64,000 nt of DNA from an uncultured Planctomycetota bacterium (GCA_903928115.1 CAIYPP010000118.1:42217-106216); one strand, 5' to 3'; counted from the stretch's first letter, positions 9,233-18,310 are shown. A program made the numbers and translations. The notes: generated from the sequence alone by a model not told the origin.

Positions 9233-9823
9233 TCAGTTCGCAGGAGCGAAGCGGGCTCGGCTCGCCTCTGCGATCGCGAGGTTCGCCCGCACATCCGCCG
9301 GCGGCAGTACCCGATTCCAGAGCGCCTCGGCGGCGCTCGCATCGCCGCCGAGCGCGCGTGCGAGCGCGAGGTTGGAGACGTACTCCGCGTCCGAGGAGTC
9401 CAACTCGTAGGCCGCCTCGAAGTCCGCGGTCGCGTGGGCGAGGTCCGCAGCCAAGAGGTGACAGAGTCCGCGGTCGTTGCTCAGGACGGCGTTGCCGGGA
9501 AAGCGCTCGAGACCGCGATCGAGCCACGCGATGGCCTCGGTGATGCGGCCCTCCGCGAGCAGCACCTCGGCGCCTTCGGTGTAGGTGCCGAGGTAGTCGG
9601 GGTGCTCACGCTGCATGCGCTCGATCACGTAACCCGCGCGCGTGGTGTCGCCCCGCGAGGCGAGGACGCGCGCGGTGAGCTGCAAGGTCTGCGCGGTGGT
9701 CGGCTTCAACGCACCTCCCTCGAACCAGTCGAGGTTGGGGTCGGGCGTCGACTGGCACGACGACGCGGCGAGGGCGATCACGAGCGCGAGCGCGCTCCAC
9801 GAACGATTCTTGAGCGGGCTCAC
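9233..9823 (-). CDS. tadD: TPR lipoprotein, TadD-like
   Basis: A 196-residue protein with a lipoprotein signal (ALALVIALAASSC, Cys about 23) and three or four tetratricopeptide-like helical pairs (for example RAGYVIERMQREHPDYLG, GRITEAIAWLDRGLERFPG, DLAHATADFEAAYELD). TadD is the TPR lipoprotein that assists secretin assembly in Tad/Flp systems, and the position at the end of tadB-tadC-cpaD-like supports this. GTG 9823 overlaps the stop of the upstream lipoprotein by 4 bases. The name is inferred from context plus domain type. Confidence 0.75.
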   Translation of the reverse strand: MSPLKNRSWSALALVIALAASSCQSTPDPNLDWFEGGALKPTTAQTLQLTARVLASRGDTTRAGYVIERMQREHPDYLGTYTEGAEVLLAEGRITEAIAWLDRGLERFPGNAVLSNDRGLCHLLAADLAHATADFEAAYELDSSDAEYVSNLALARALGGDASAAEALWNRVLPPADVRANLAIAEASRARFAPAN

Positions 9824-10377
9824 TGCAGGTTCCTCGTCGGGGTGGTGCTGGTGGCGGCCGTTCCGCTGCTGCCCGGCTGCGGCATGGGCGAAGACGCGAT
9901 CCTCGCACGGATCGAGAGCGCATCGGCCGCGGCGATGCCGCTGCCGCCGGCCGCGCCCGTGTCCACGGAGATGGCTTCGGCGGCGACTCCCATGGTGACG
10001 AGCGTGTCGCGCACCAGGGCGACGCGGGCATTGTGCAGCTCCGCACTCGCGCTGCCCTGCGGGAGCGCGATGCGACCGCCGCTCTCGCCCAAGCCGCGCG
10101 CGAGGATCGCGAGGTCGCGGTTCCCAAGGCGCGAGAGCTGCGCGGACTCCGGCAGGAAGTGGTGATCGAAGAGCGCGCGCTGGCGCAGGACACCGGCGCG
10201 CACCTGATCAGAGAACGGCTCGCGCACGAAGCGCTCGTCGGCGAGCTTCTGCACGTCCTCTTGCGCCAGGGCTTGCGAGGGAGTCGCGTCCTTCTGGGGG
10301 CCGGAGCAGCTGGCGAGCAGCGCGAGGGCGAGCGCGAGCGCACCGGGTCGTAGGGGGTGGTTCATCGGGGAATCCAT
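9820..10377 (-). CDS. Lipoprotein, CpaD/OmpA-like pilus assembly protein
   Basis: A 185-residue lipoprotein (ALALALLASC lipobox). The body (SAQLSRLGNRDLAILARGL, GGRIALPQG, then ARVALVRDTLVTMGV and AISVDTG) has the order seen in CpaD-type and OmpA-like periplasmic proteins: a strand, a helix of repeated Ala/Arg, then an alpha/beta unit. In Tad systems CpaD/RcpB sits with the secretin at the outer membrane. It lies between tadC (18 bases upstream) and tadD (4-base overlap). Met at codon 5 (10365) is an alternative start. Similarity is weak, so the CpaD label rests largely on position. Confidence 0.6.
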   Translation of the reverse strand: MDSPMNHPLRPGALALALALLASCSGPQKDATPSQALAQEDVQKLADERFVREPFSDQVRAGVLRQRALFDHHFLPESAQLSRLGNRDLAILARGLGESGGRIALPQGSASAELHNARVALVRDTLVTMGVAAEAISVDTGAAGGSGIAAADALSIRARIASSPMPQPGSSGTAATSTTPTRNLQ

Positions 10378-10395
10378 GGTTCGGTCCGGGAGGTC

Positions 10396-11244
10396 CTACT
10401 CCGCGTTGGCACGCTGCAGGGCCTCGAACAGCATCGAGAGCAAGGGTCCGACGACGAGCAACAGCGTCGCCGGAAGGAGGAAGATCGCCAGCGGGAAGAG
10501 CATCTTCACCGAGGCTTCGTGCGCGCGTTCCTCGAGCGAGGCGAGCTCCGAGTGGCGCAGCGAGTCCGCCAGAACCGCGATCGCGCGCGACATCTCGGTG
10601 CCGAAGCGCTCGGTCTGCTCGAGCAAGAGTCCGAGCGAGCGGAACTCGTCGAGGCCCGTGCGCGCCGTCGCGCTCTCCAGCGCCCGCGCCCAAGGCTTTC
10701 CGAAGCCCACCTCGAGGTCGACGCGCCGCATCTCGTCGGCGAGCGCCGCCCCGCGCCCGTCGAGACTCGACGAGACGGACTTCCACGCCGCGCCGAGGCT
10801 CATCCCGCCCTGCATCGAGATCTGCAGCAGGTCGAGCATCACGGGGAACTCCACCGAGAGGGCGAGCTTGCGTTGGGCGCGGCGCGCGCCGAGCCAGTAC
10901 TTCGGCAGCCACCAGCCGAGCGCCCCGCCGAGCCAGCCGAGCAGGACCGTGATCGCGCCGGTCTCGCCGCCGCGCGAAGCGAACGCCGCGCCGCCGAGCG
11001 CGCCACCCACGGCGCAGAGGACGTGCAGGGCGCCGAACGAGAGCTGCTCGCCGCTGTCGCCGAGACCCGCGTCCGCGAGCTCGCGCCGGTACGACGCGAA
11101 GGTCTCGCTGCGGCCGCCCTCTTCGCTCCAAAGGCGCGCGCGTTCACCGGCAGCGGCCTTGGCCGAGCTGCGCTGGGCGAGCCACGCGGTGCCGAGGACT
11201 GCGGCGAAGGTCGCCGCGCCCGCGATCCAGCTCGTCGAGTTCAC
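10396..11244 (-). CDS. tadC: Tad pilus inner-membrane platform protein TadC
   Basis: A 282-residue type II secretion system F (GspF)-domain protein. N-terminal hydrophobic helix (about 5-22), a second cluster at 95-125, the cytoplasmic GspF core (FPVMLDLLQISMQGGMSLGAAW; LGLLLEQTERFGTEMSRAI), and a C-terminal hairpin of membrane helices (MLFPLAIFLLPATLLLVVGPLL). TadB and TadC form the platform on which the CpaF ATPase drives Flp pilus assembly. The frame is open to 11394, but GTG 11244 overlaps the tadB stop (GTGA) and gives the normal family length. Confidence 0.88.
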   Translation of the reverse strand: MNSTSWIAGAATFAAVLGTAWLAQRSSAKAAAGERARLWSEEGGRSETFASYRRELADAGLGDSGEQLSFGALHVLCAVGGALGGAAFASRGGETGAITVLLGWLGGALGWWLPKYWLGARRAQRKLALSVEFPVMLDLLQISMQGGMSLGAAWKSVSSSLDGRGAALADEMRRVDLEVGFGKPWARALESATARTGLDEFRSLGLLLEQTERFGTEMSRAIAVLADSLRHSELASLEERAHEASVKMLFPLAIFLLPATLLLVVGPLLSMLFEALQRANAE

Positions 11245-12101
11245 GACGCGCCCTCCGGCTCTTGGGGCTCGATGCGTGCGAGACGCTGAATGATGAGGAG
11301 GCCGGCGACGATCATCAGCACGGCACTCGCGAGCATCATGTTGCCGCCGTTCGTGCCCAGGAGGAACTCCGCGTAGCCGTCGAGCATCGCGCACATCAGC
11401 GAGACCGCGAGCACGGGCGAGAGCGCGAGCACCGAAGTTGCGGCGCGGCTGTAGGCGATGATCGCTCGAGCGCGGCGGCGCATGCGCGCGCGGTCGACGA
11501 GCGACTGGGCCAAGCGGTCCGTCGTCTCGGCGAGGTTGCCGCCCGCGGTGACCTGCACGGCGATCGAGAGACCGAAAGCGCGGAGCGCCGGGATCGGAGA
11601 GCGCAGCAAGACGCTGCGCACCGCGGTGCCGAGCTCTTCGCCGAGCGACTCGCGTTGCACGATCTCACGGAAGGCCGCGCCGGTCTCGCCCCGTCCCTCG
11701 GTCGCGAGGATATGGAGCATTCCGGAGAGCGGGATGCCCGCGCGCAGCGCGCGGCTCGCGGTCGAGATCGCTTCGACGGCGTGCTGCTCTTCCTCGCGCT
11801 CCCGCTTCGCGCGCGCGCGGGCGCGCAGGAGTGCGAGCGCCGCTTGCCACACCGCGAAGAACGCCGCGCCCAGCAGCGGTCGATCCGCGGCGAACCACAG
11901 CACGAGCGCCACCGCGAGGCCCGCGGCGAAGAGGGTGGACCGATGACGCTCCAGAGCACCATTCGGCCCCTGAGGCGCGGTCTCCGCAGCGTCCGCCGAG
12001 CGCTTCTTTCCAGCGGGGCGCACGACCAAGAGCCACCAGCCGCCGAGCGCGAGCGCTCCGGCGACGATCGGGGCCAAGGACAGCGCGCCCGCGTCGATCA
12101 C
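11241..12101 (-). CDS. tadB: Tad pilus inner-membrane platform protein TadB
   Basis: A 286-residue GspF-domain protein. Hydrophobic helices lie near residues 8-27 and 55-90, then the conserved cytoplasmic helical domain (AISTASRALRAGIPLSG; IAVQVTAGGNLAETTDRLAQ), and two further helices at 215-240 and 255-272. It is the usual partner of TadC in the platform complex. GTG 12101 overlaps the cpaF stop by 4 bases and its own stop overlaps tadC, so cpaF, tadB and tadC are translationally chained. No anomalies. Confidence 0.9.
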   Translation of the reverse strand: MIDAGALSLAPIVAGALALGGWWLLVVRPAGKKRSADAAETAPQGPNGALERHRSTLFAAGLAVALVLWFAADRPLLGAAFFAVWQAALALLRARARAKREREEEQHAVEAISTASRALRAGIPLSGMLHILATEGRGETGAAFREIVQRESLGEELGTAVRSVLLRSPIPALRAFGLSIAVQVTAGGNLAETTDRLAQSLVDRARMRRRARAIIAYSRAATSVLALSPVLAVSLMCAMLDGYAEFLLGTNGGNMMLASAVLMIVAGLLIIQRLARIEPQEPEGAS

Positions 12102-13408
12102 TTCTTGCTCCCGGTGGCCAGCGGGCCCGCGGTGAACATCGCAGCGTCGAGCGCGATGCCGCGGGCCTTCATGCGCGCGAGGAAGCGCGGCGTCACACCG
12201 GTGGCCACGAAGCGACCGGCGACGACGCCCTCTCGCACGGACTCGAGCTCATAGCGGTGCAGCACCTCGGTGCGGATGCTCTCGCCTTCCGTGCCGGCGA
12301 GCTCCACGACCTCGCTGACGACGCGTCGGCCATCGGGCAGGCGCGCGAGGTGTACGACGAGGTCGATGCCCGACGCGATGTACTCGCGCAGCACGCGCAC
12401 CGGCACATCGAAGCCGCCCATCGCGAGCATCGACTCGAGGCGCGTGAGCGTGTCGCGCGCCGAGTTGGCGTGCAGCGTCGTCATCGAGCCTTCGTGGCCC
12501 GTGTTCATCGCCTGCATCATGTCGAAGGCCTCGGCGCCACGGCACTCGCCGACGATGATGCGATCGGGGCGCATGCGCAGCGCGTTGCGCAGGAGATCGC
12601 GCGGCGCGACGGCCCCCACGCCCTCGACGTTCGCAGCGCGCGACTCGAGGCGCACGACGTGATTTCCTTCGAGCCGCAGCTCGGCCGCATCTTCGATCGT
12701 GATCACGCGCTCGTCGCGGTCGAGCGAGGCGGAGACGGCGTTGAGCATGGTCGTCTTGCCGACGCCTGCGCCGCCCGAGAAGATCACGTTCAGGCGGGCC
12801 TTCACGGCCGCGCGCAGGAGCGTGGCCGTCGCAGGGGCGAGCGTGCCCAGATCGACCATGCGGTCGAGGCCGAGCGCGCGCTTGGGGAAGCGGCGGATCG
12901 AGAGCTGGGGCCCGTCGACCGCGAGCGGGGGAATGACCGCGTTGACGCGCGAGCCATCGGAGAGTCGGGCGTCGACCATCGGGCTGCGCTCGTCGATGCG
13001 CCGACCCGCGTTGCGCACGAGCCGCTGGATCACGTGCAGGAGATGCGCGCCGTCACGGAACACCGCACCGCTCTCGACGAGCTTGCCGTTGCGCTCGACG
13101 AACACGCGATCGGGCGCCGTCACGAGCACGTCGCTGATTTCCTCGTCGGCGAGCAGCGGCTAGAGCGGCCCGAGCCGGAACATGTCATCGAGGACGCCCT
13201 TCACGAGCGTGCGCTGCTCTTGCTCTCCGAGGCTCGACCCGAGCTTGCGCGCGAGCGCATCGGCGCGCGCGGAGCATTCGCTCTCGAGATCGGCGCGCCC
13301 GAGTCGTTCCGCCGCTCCGAAGTCGAGGGCCGAGACCAGCTTCTCGTGCAGCTCGCGGCGGAGCGCGGAGATGCGCGCTTGCTCTTCCTTGGTCGACGCG
13401 TCGCTCAC
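12098..13408 (-). CDS. cpaF: CpaF/TadA secretion ATPase, interrupted by an in-frame UAG
   Basis: The hexameric ATPase that powers Flp pilus assembly. The intact frame would be 436 codons from GTG 13408 (GTGA overlap with cpaC). Codon 83 is TAG (13160-13162), exactly where the family reads GPLEPLLAD: the sequence gives [20 protein letters not shown] single G-to-T change from GAG (Glu) would explain it. Downstream, everything needed for catalysis is intact: Walker [10 protein letters not shown] (about 212-220), Asp box ITIEDAAEL, Walker B region [12 protein letters not shown], and His box GSMTTLHAN. Reinitiation at GTG 13129 would give a 343-aa core without the N-terminal helical domain. Pseudogene, sequencing error, readthrough and a split two-chain enzyme are all open. 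Confidence 0.85.
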
Positions 13409-14901
13409 GGCTTCTCGCTCGCGGCGCTCGGGCCATCGGCTGCGGGAATGCGCGGCTCGTCGGCTCGACGCCACGCGCCGGGGCCCTTCAGGCCGAGCAG
13501 GCCGAGCTCCGCGAGGCGCGCGGTCGGACCGCCCACCTGCGACTGTCCGTGGAACACGCCGCGCGCGAAGAACTCCCAGTCGTCGGGCTTGACGTGCAGG
13601 TCGCCCGGGGCGGGGCGCTCGTCGCCGTCGTCGATGGGCTCGACCAAGTCCGCGGTGACCATCACGAGCAACTCGGTCTGATCCTGCTCGTAGCGAACGC
13701 TGCGGAACAGGGGGCCGAGCATCGGCAGATCGCCGAGCACGGGAACGCGCGAGACGCGCGCCTGATCCTTGCTGCGCAGGAGGCCTGCGAGCGCGAACGA
13801 CTGGCCCGTGCCGAGCTCGACCGTCGTGCTCGAGCGGCGCGTCACCACGCCGGGGATCGTGAAGCCGTTCTGGCGCACCGCGCCGACTTCGCTGAGCTCA
13901 CTCACCTCGGGTGCGACATCGAGGCGGATGCGGCCGCCGCCCAAGACCTGGGGGCGGAAGTTGAGTCGCACGCCGAAGTCCTTGTATTGAATCGTGACGT
14001 AGTTGCCGCCGCCGACCTGCGCGTTCTGCACGACCGGCACGGGGAACTCGCCGCCGACGAGGAAGGTCGCTTGCTCGCCGCTCACGGCGACGAGGTTGGG
14101 CTCGGCGAGCAAACGCACGTAGCGGTTCTCCGCGAGCGCCTGCACATAGGCCTCGAAGTCCGAGCTCGGCAATCCGAAGAACATCGTCGTTGCCGCGGTC
14201 ACGCGGTTGCCGGTCAGGTCGTAGGTGTACTCGCCGGAGCCGATGTCCGCGCCCGCCTTGGGGGAGATCGAGACCGGCTGGAAGGGCGAGCCACCGGGCG
14301 ACTGCAGGCCGCCGAAGCCCGATTGACTGCCGCCGACGCCGCCGAAGGCGAGCTCGCGCAGCGCCGTGCGGCTCGCCTCGGCGATGCGCACGCGCAGCTG
14401 CACTTGCTGGACGCCCGCGACGCGCGTCAGGTTGACCCACTTGAGGCCGGTCGAAGCCATGTACGTGTCGAGCAGTGCGACCGTTCCGACGTCCGCGAGC
14501 GTGCCGCGCACCGCGACCGTACCGCCGAAGTCTTCGACCGCGAGACCCGAGCCGAACAGGGAGCGCAGACGCATCCCGAGCTCGCTCGTGTCGATGCCGA
14601 CGCGCACACGGCGGTTGTAGGTGTCACCGGATTCCAAGCGCACGAGGAGGTCGGTCGCACCCGGCGAGCGCGCGACGAGCAGGAGCTCATCGGGCGCGAT
14701 CGGGCGCGCATCGAGCACCTCGGGGTGGGCGACCACGACCGTGGCGGCGCGGCCCGGCAGCCGCAGGAGCGTCGAGTCGCCCGAGCGCAACTGGAGCTGC
14801 TCCGCAGTCGATTCCTGCATCGGCCGAGCCAGCACGGGAGCGGAGAGCGGGGCCAACGCGAGAGCGGCAGCCAGCGCGAACGAAGGGTTCATGCGCGTCA
14901 T
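13405..14901 (-). CDS. cpaC: Tad/Flp pilus secretin CpaC (RcpA)
   Basis: A 498-residue outer-membrane secretin that forms the Flp pilus exit pore. Signal peptide near the start (FALAAALALAPLSAPVLA), then the N-terminal pilus-associated domain (LLRLPGRAATVVVAHPEVLDAR), a BON/KH-like segment (VAVRGTLADVGTVALLDTYM), and the secretin barrel (from about 240) with VSGEQATFLVGGEFPVPV, VQYKDFG-type strands and FALAGLLRSKDQARVSRVPVLGDLPMLGPLF. ATG 14901 is chosen over upstream frame and over ATG 14892 because both upstream extensions lack a signal-like start. A proline/glycine-rich tail of about 70 residues follows the barrel. Coupled to cpaF. Confidence 0.9.
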   Translation of the reverse strand: MTRMNPSFALAAALALAPLSAPVLARPMQESTAEQLQLRSGDSTLLRLPGRAATVVVAHPEVLDARPIAPDELLLVARSPGATDLLVRLESGDTYNRRVRVGIDTSELGMRLRSLFGSGLAVEDFGGTVAVRGTLADVGTVALLDTYMASTGLKWVNLTRVAGVQQVQLRVRIAEASRTALRELAFGGVGGSQSGFGGLQSPGGSPFQPVSISPKAGADIGSGEYTYDLTGNRVTAATTMFFGLPSSDFEAYVQALAENRYVRLLAEPNLVAVSGEQATFLVGGEFPVPVVQNAQVGGGNYVTIQYKDFGVRLNFRPQVLGGGRIRLDVAPEVSELSEVGAVRQNGFTIPGVVTRRSSTTVELGTGQSFALAGLLRSKDQARVSRVPVLGDLPMLGPLFRSVRYEQDQTELLVMVTADLVEPIDDGDERPAPGDLHVKPDDWEFFARGVFHGQSQVGGPTARLAELGLLGLKGPGAWRRADEPRIPAADGPSAASEKP

Positions 14902-14938
14902 GACGAGGGGGCTTTCGTGGGGGCTCGTGGGAGAGCGT

Positions 14939-15838
14939 CTAGCGCTGCGTGCGCGCGTCTTTGGCGGCCGCGCCGATGAACTCGAGGCGCTCCGTCGCTT
15001 CACCGCGGATCACCGTGACCTCCCACTTCGGAGGCGCGGGCGGCGCGGGCGGAGTGGGCTGGGCCGTCGTCACTGCCGGCGCGAACGCCGGCAGCTTGGT
15101 CGGAGCATCCTCCGCGGCGAACAGGTCGCGCGTCGACGCTTCCGCCGGCGACTTGCTGCGCGTGTCGCCGTCCTTCTCCGAGCGCAGCGAGAGACCGAGG
15201 GTACCGCGCGCGCCGGCGAGCTCGATCTCCGCGGCATCTTGGGGAGACACGGCCAGCGTCACGGTCGTGCGGCGCGAGACACGGCGGTCGTCGTTCGGAC
15301 CGGGCGCGAGCACCGTGTCGTCGTTCACGGCGACCACGCGCGCGGCTTCGAGCACCGTGCGCGTCACCGTCTCGCGCTGCCCATTCGAGCGCGGCGGCGA
15401 GTCCATCGTCGCGAGCACGTCGACGCGCGCTCCCGGGTACAGCATCACTTCGGGGCCGTTGTCGCGCAGCGTGATCGTGATCGCGCGCGTTCCGGCCGGC
15501 AGCTCGCCGCCGAGCGTCGCGCCGCTCGCACGCGCCGAGAGGTCACCCTCGCGCACGAGCTGTCCTGTCGCTAGGGCGCGTCCGAGGCTGCGCCCCACGA
15601 GCGCGGTCTTGCTCGCGAACCCGTCGGCCGCGGAGCTGCCCGCCGGCACCGTCGCCAGTTCGAGGTCCGACTCGGTGAGCTGCGCACCCGCGGCGAGATT
15701 GCGCGCTGCGACGACGGCTCGCGCGGTATCCGTCGCGCCGGCATTCTCTCCTCCGAGAGTCGACTGGAGCAGCTGCGTGGCGAGGGCTGCGACCACGGCC
15801 ATGGCGAGACCGATCAGAACGAGGCGGGAGTTCTGCAT
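14939..15838 (-). CDS. cpaB: Flp pilus assembly protein CpaB (SAF domain)
   Basis: A 299-residue periplasmic protein. N-terminal membrane anchor (LVLIGLAMAVVAALATQLL), SAF domain at about 40-105 (VVAARNLAAGAQLTESDLEL; LGRALATGQLVREGDL), then the CpaB/RcpC core (GTRAITITLRD, PEVMLYPGARVDVLAT, VTLAVSPQDAAEIELA). A Pro/Ala-rich linker and a short end strand (WEVTVIRGEATERLEF) close the protein. CpaB/RcpC works with the secretin. ATG 15838 gives a proper signal anchor; the upstream frame is proline/arginine-rich and unlikely. Lies between tadE (53 bases upstream) and cpaC (37 bases downstream). Confidence 0.9.
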   Translation of the reverse strand: MQNSRLVLIGLAMAVVAALATQLLQSTLGGENAGATDTARAVVAARNLAAGAQLTESDLELATVPAGSSAADGFASKTALVGRSLGRALATGQLVREGDLSARASGATLGGELPAGTRAITITLRDNGPEVMLYPGARVDVLATMDSPPRSNGQRETVTRTVLEAARVVAVNDDTVLAPGPNDDRRVSRRTTVTLAVSPQDAAEIELAGARGTLGLSLRSEKDGDTRSKSPAEASTRDLFAAEDAPTKLPAFAPAVTTAQPTPPAPPAPPKWEVTVIRGEATERLEFIGAAAKDARTQR

Positions 15839-15891
15839 GGGAAGTCCGGACGGTGGGGGACGGGTGGCTCGCGCAGGCGGCCGCAAGAGAC

Positions 15892-16311
15892 TCAGGGACG
15901 TGGCTCGATCACCATGGCCGCACGCCCTCGGATCAACTCCGGCATGGGCATGAGGTTGGCGAGGCCGAGCAACTGGTTCGAAGAATAGCGCGCTTCGATC
16001 ACGACGGTGATCGCGGTGCCGGGATCGAGGTCTTCGGGGGCTGACGGCGAGAAGCTCACCTGCGCGCCCGCGATGCCGAGTTCGGCAAGAGCCGCCTGAA
16101 CTTTCGTCTCGACGGCGCCGCCGGACGCGTTGGCGAAGCTCGCTTCACGCGCGCCGAGCCGCGCTGCGGCGTCGATCTGACTCGACTTCAGGATGAGCCA
16201 GCCGTACTCGCATGCCGCGAAGATCACGAGCAGGAGCAGCGGAAGCGTGATCGCCGCCTCGATCGACTCTGAGCCGCGGCATGCGCTGCGGGAGCGATTC
16301 CAGAGCTTCAT
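15892..16311 (-). CDS. tadE: TadE-type pseudopilin
   Basis: A 139-residue TadE-like protein: a short basic leader, then the pseudopilin N-terminus CRGSESIEAAITLPLLLLVI, whose G-x4-E pattern matches the TadV processing site, followed by a membrane helix and a small periplasmic domain. TadE is a minor pseudopilin needed for Flp pilus biogenesis. Its ATG (16311) overlaps the stop of the prepilin peptidase gene by 4 bases, so the protease and one of its probable substrates are made together. A very long open frame upstream is only a GC-rich shadow of neighbouring genes. Confidence 0.88.
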   Translation of the reverse strand: MKLWNRSRSACRGSESIEAAITLPLLLLVIFAACEYGWLILKSSQIDAAARLGAREASFANASGGAVETKVQAALAELGIAGAQVSFSPSAPEDLDPGTAITVVIEARYSSNQLLGLANLMPMPELIRGRAAMVIEPRP

Positions 16312-16931
16312 GCGCCACCTCTGCGAGTTTCCCACCACCACCACGTGAACGCCGTCCCGATCAAGATCGCCGGGGCGTAGGGCATCCACTGCTTCGGGCG
16401 CTCGCGTGGCGCGCTGTCCGCGGTCAGGGCACCTTCGGTCGGATACGAGATGCGCCCCGCGAGCGCGCGCCCGAACTCCGTGCGCGTCATCCACAGACCG
16501 TGCAGGATCACCACGGGGATGTGTCGCCAGCCTTCGCGCACCACCGTGACGATCATGGCCATCACGAACCCCACGGCCGTCACGCCGACCACGAGCGGGA
16601 TCGACGGGGCGCTGCCCAGCCACGCGCCGACCCCGAGCATGAGCTTGGCGTCGCCGGCGCCGCCGCCGGCCAAGATGAACATTCCGATGAAGATGCCGCC
16701 TGCGATCGCGGCCCCGAGCAGGGCGTCGCCGAGGCCGTCCCAGCCGCCCTGAAGTCCGGCGTAGAGGAGCCCCGTCGCGAACATGGGCAGGGTCAGCCAA
16801 TTGGGGATGCGCATGCTCTTCAGGTCCGTGGCGACCGCCACGGAACTGGCCAGCAACACAAGCAGCCAGACCCACGCTTGCGGGCCGATCGAAGGAGAGG
16901 GGGGGTGCAGCATGTCGGCGAGTATCGACAT
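16308..16931 (-). CDS. tadV: Prepilin peptidase TadV/CpaA (A24 family)
   Basis: A 207-residue polytopic membrane aspartic protease. The two catalytic aspartates are visible: D36 in ATDLKSMRIPN and D94 in GGGAGDAKLMLGVG, which is the GxGD motif of family A24. It cleaves the leaders of the Flp prepilins and TadE-type pseudopilins. Hydrophobic helices fill most of the rest, with a C-terminal extension carrying a final helix (APAILIGTAFTWWWW). The frame is open to 16976, but ATG 16931 gives the usual short N-terminus. It is the first gene of the pilus operon and diverges from the TadG-like gene, so the 104-base gap probably contains the operon promoter. Confidence 0.9.
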   Translation of the reverse strand: MSILADMLHPPSPSIGPQAWVWLLVLLASSVAVATDLKSMRIPNWLTLPMFATGLLYAGLQGGWDGLGDALLGAAIAGGIFIGMFILAGGGAGDAKLMLGVGAWLGSAPSIPLVVGVTAVGFVMAMIVTVVREGWRHIPVVILHGLWMTRTEFGRALAGRISYPTEGALTADSAPRERPKQWMPYAPAILIGTAFTWWWWETRRGGA

Positions 16932-17035
16932 CCCGAGCACTGCAAGTGTTGGAACCCCGCAAGGAGTTCCGACCACTTCGGCTCAGGTTCCTGTAAATTA
17001 GACTCCGAACAGGCCATCGCGAAAGCCCCCCTCGG

Positions 17036-18310
17036 ATGAAACCCACCCCGCGCCACCGCTCGCGCCGCCGCGGCGTCTCCAGCGTGCAAGTGATCGTCGT
17101 GCTGCCGTCGATCCTGATGCTCTCGTGGTTGGCCATCGAAGTCGGGCTCGCGCTGCGCTCGGTGGGTGCGGCCCGCGCCGGTTCCGATGCGATCGCGCTT
17201 GCCGCAGCCGCGCGCTTCGACGACGGTTTCCGCGCCGCCGTGGCCGATGCCCAGTTGGCCGCCGCCGCCAACCGCGGACCCTCGGGGCCGCTGTCGGTGA
17301 CCGTGGGCCCCGGCCCCGCTGGGGGTGGTGACCTCGAGTTTGGCCGCTGGGACTCGACGGCACAGGCCTTCGTTCCGGACATCGACGGCGGCCGGGCCTG
17401 TCGGGCTACGGTCCGGTTCGCCGCGGACCACCCCAACGGCGCCCCCGGCCTGCTGCTCTCGCGACTCTTTCCCGATGCTGCGGTGGCCTTCCAGCGCCAG
17501 AGTGTCGCCCTCTATCTCCCCCCGAAGCACCTGACCTCGGCCCTTCTGCTCGGTCAGGGGAGCGAGGCGCTCGAAGTCGAGCGCGCCGCGCGGCTGCGCG
17601 CCACCGGCGCGGTCACGGTTCTGTCCGCCGATCCGCTCGCGGTTCGAATCGCCGGCGCGCCGCGGGTCCTGCCCGCCGAGCTTCGAATCGTCGGTGGCAT
17701 CGACCCCGAGGGCCTCCCGCTGGTCGAGGCCGATGTGGCCACCGGATATCCGGCCCCTGCCGACCCGTACCTCGGGCAGCCGCTCCCGCCCCTCGACCTG
17801 ATCTCGCCGGCCCCGATCGACCACGGCAACGCAGGGATCACGCTGGTCCAGCCCGGAGTCTATGCAGGGCTCCAAGCCACGAATGGCCGGGTCGTTCTGT
17901 TGCCCGGACTGCACCAGTTCATGGGCCCGATCGTCCTCGGCGGCGACGCGCAGCTCGAGCTCCAGAACGCGACCCTGCTGCTCGGTCCTGACGCGCGCTT
18001 CAACCTGTCCGGTCGCGGCCGCATCTCCGGCAGCGCTTCGTCCGACATTCCCGAGTGGACCGACTTCTGGGTTCTCCAAGAGTCGGGCGGGCGCAACTGG
18101 AACCTGCGCGAGTCCGCGGAGGTCGATGTCGATGGCCACGCGTACGCGCCGACCTCCCACCTGCGCATCGAGGACGAGGGGCGCTGGCTCAGTCGCACCC
18201 TGATCGCTGCCACCGCGCGTCTGCGCGGCGACAGCATGCTGCGACTGCGCGGCAGCATCGGCCCTCTCGAAGGGACTCCGGTGCCCGGTCGCGCGCGCCT
18301 CGTCCGCTGA
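17036..18310 (+). CDS. TadG-like membrane-anchored protein
   Basis: A 424-residue protein: basic start, one N-terminal membrane helix (QVIVVLPSILMLSWLAIEVGL, about 18-38), then ARAGSDAIALAAAARFDDGF, the heptad-like helix typical of TadG/Tad-domain pilus proteins. The remainder is a beta-rich extracytoplasmic region with repeating strands (GGDAQLELQNATLLLGPDA, FNLSGRGRISGSA), looking like a right-handed helix or jelly roll. It diverges from the pilus operon, supporting a role in the Flp pilus, but the C-terminal domain matches nothing I recognise. ATG 17036 closely follows AT-richer sequence (TGTAAATTAGACT) that may be its promoter. Confidence 0.65.
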   Translation: MKPTPRHRSRRRGVSSVQVIVVLPSILMLSWLAIEVGLALRSVGAARAGSDAIALAAAARFDDGFRAAVADAQLAAAANRGPSGPLSVTVGPGPAGGGDLEFGRWDSTAQAFVPDIDGGRACRATVRFAADHPNGAPGLLLSRLFPDAAVAFQRQSVALYLPPKHLTSALLLGQGSEALEVERAARLRATGAVTVLSADPLAVRIAGAPRVLPAELRIVGGIDPEGLPLVEADVATGYPAPADPYLGQPLPPLDLISPAPIDHGNAGITLVQPGVYAGLQATNGRVVLLPGLHQFMGPIVLGGDAQLELQNATLLLGPDARFNLSGRGRISGSASSDIPEWTDFWVLQESGGRNWNLRESAEVDVDGHAYAPTSHLRIEDEGRWLSRTLIAATARLRGDSMLRLRGSIGPLEGTPVPGRARLVR

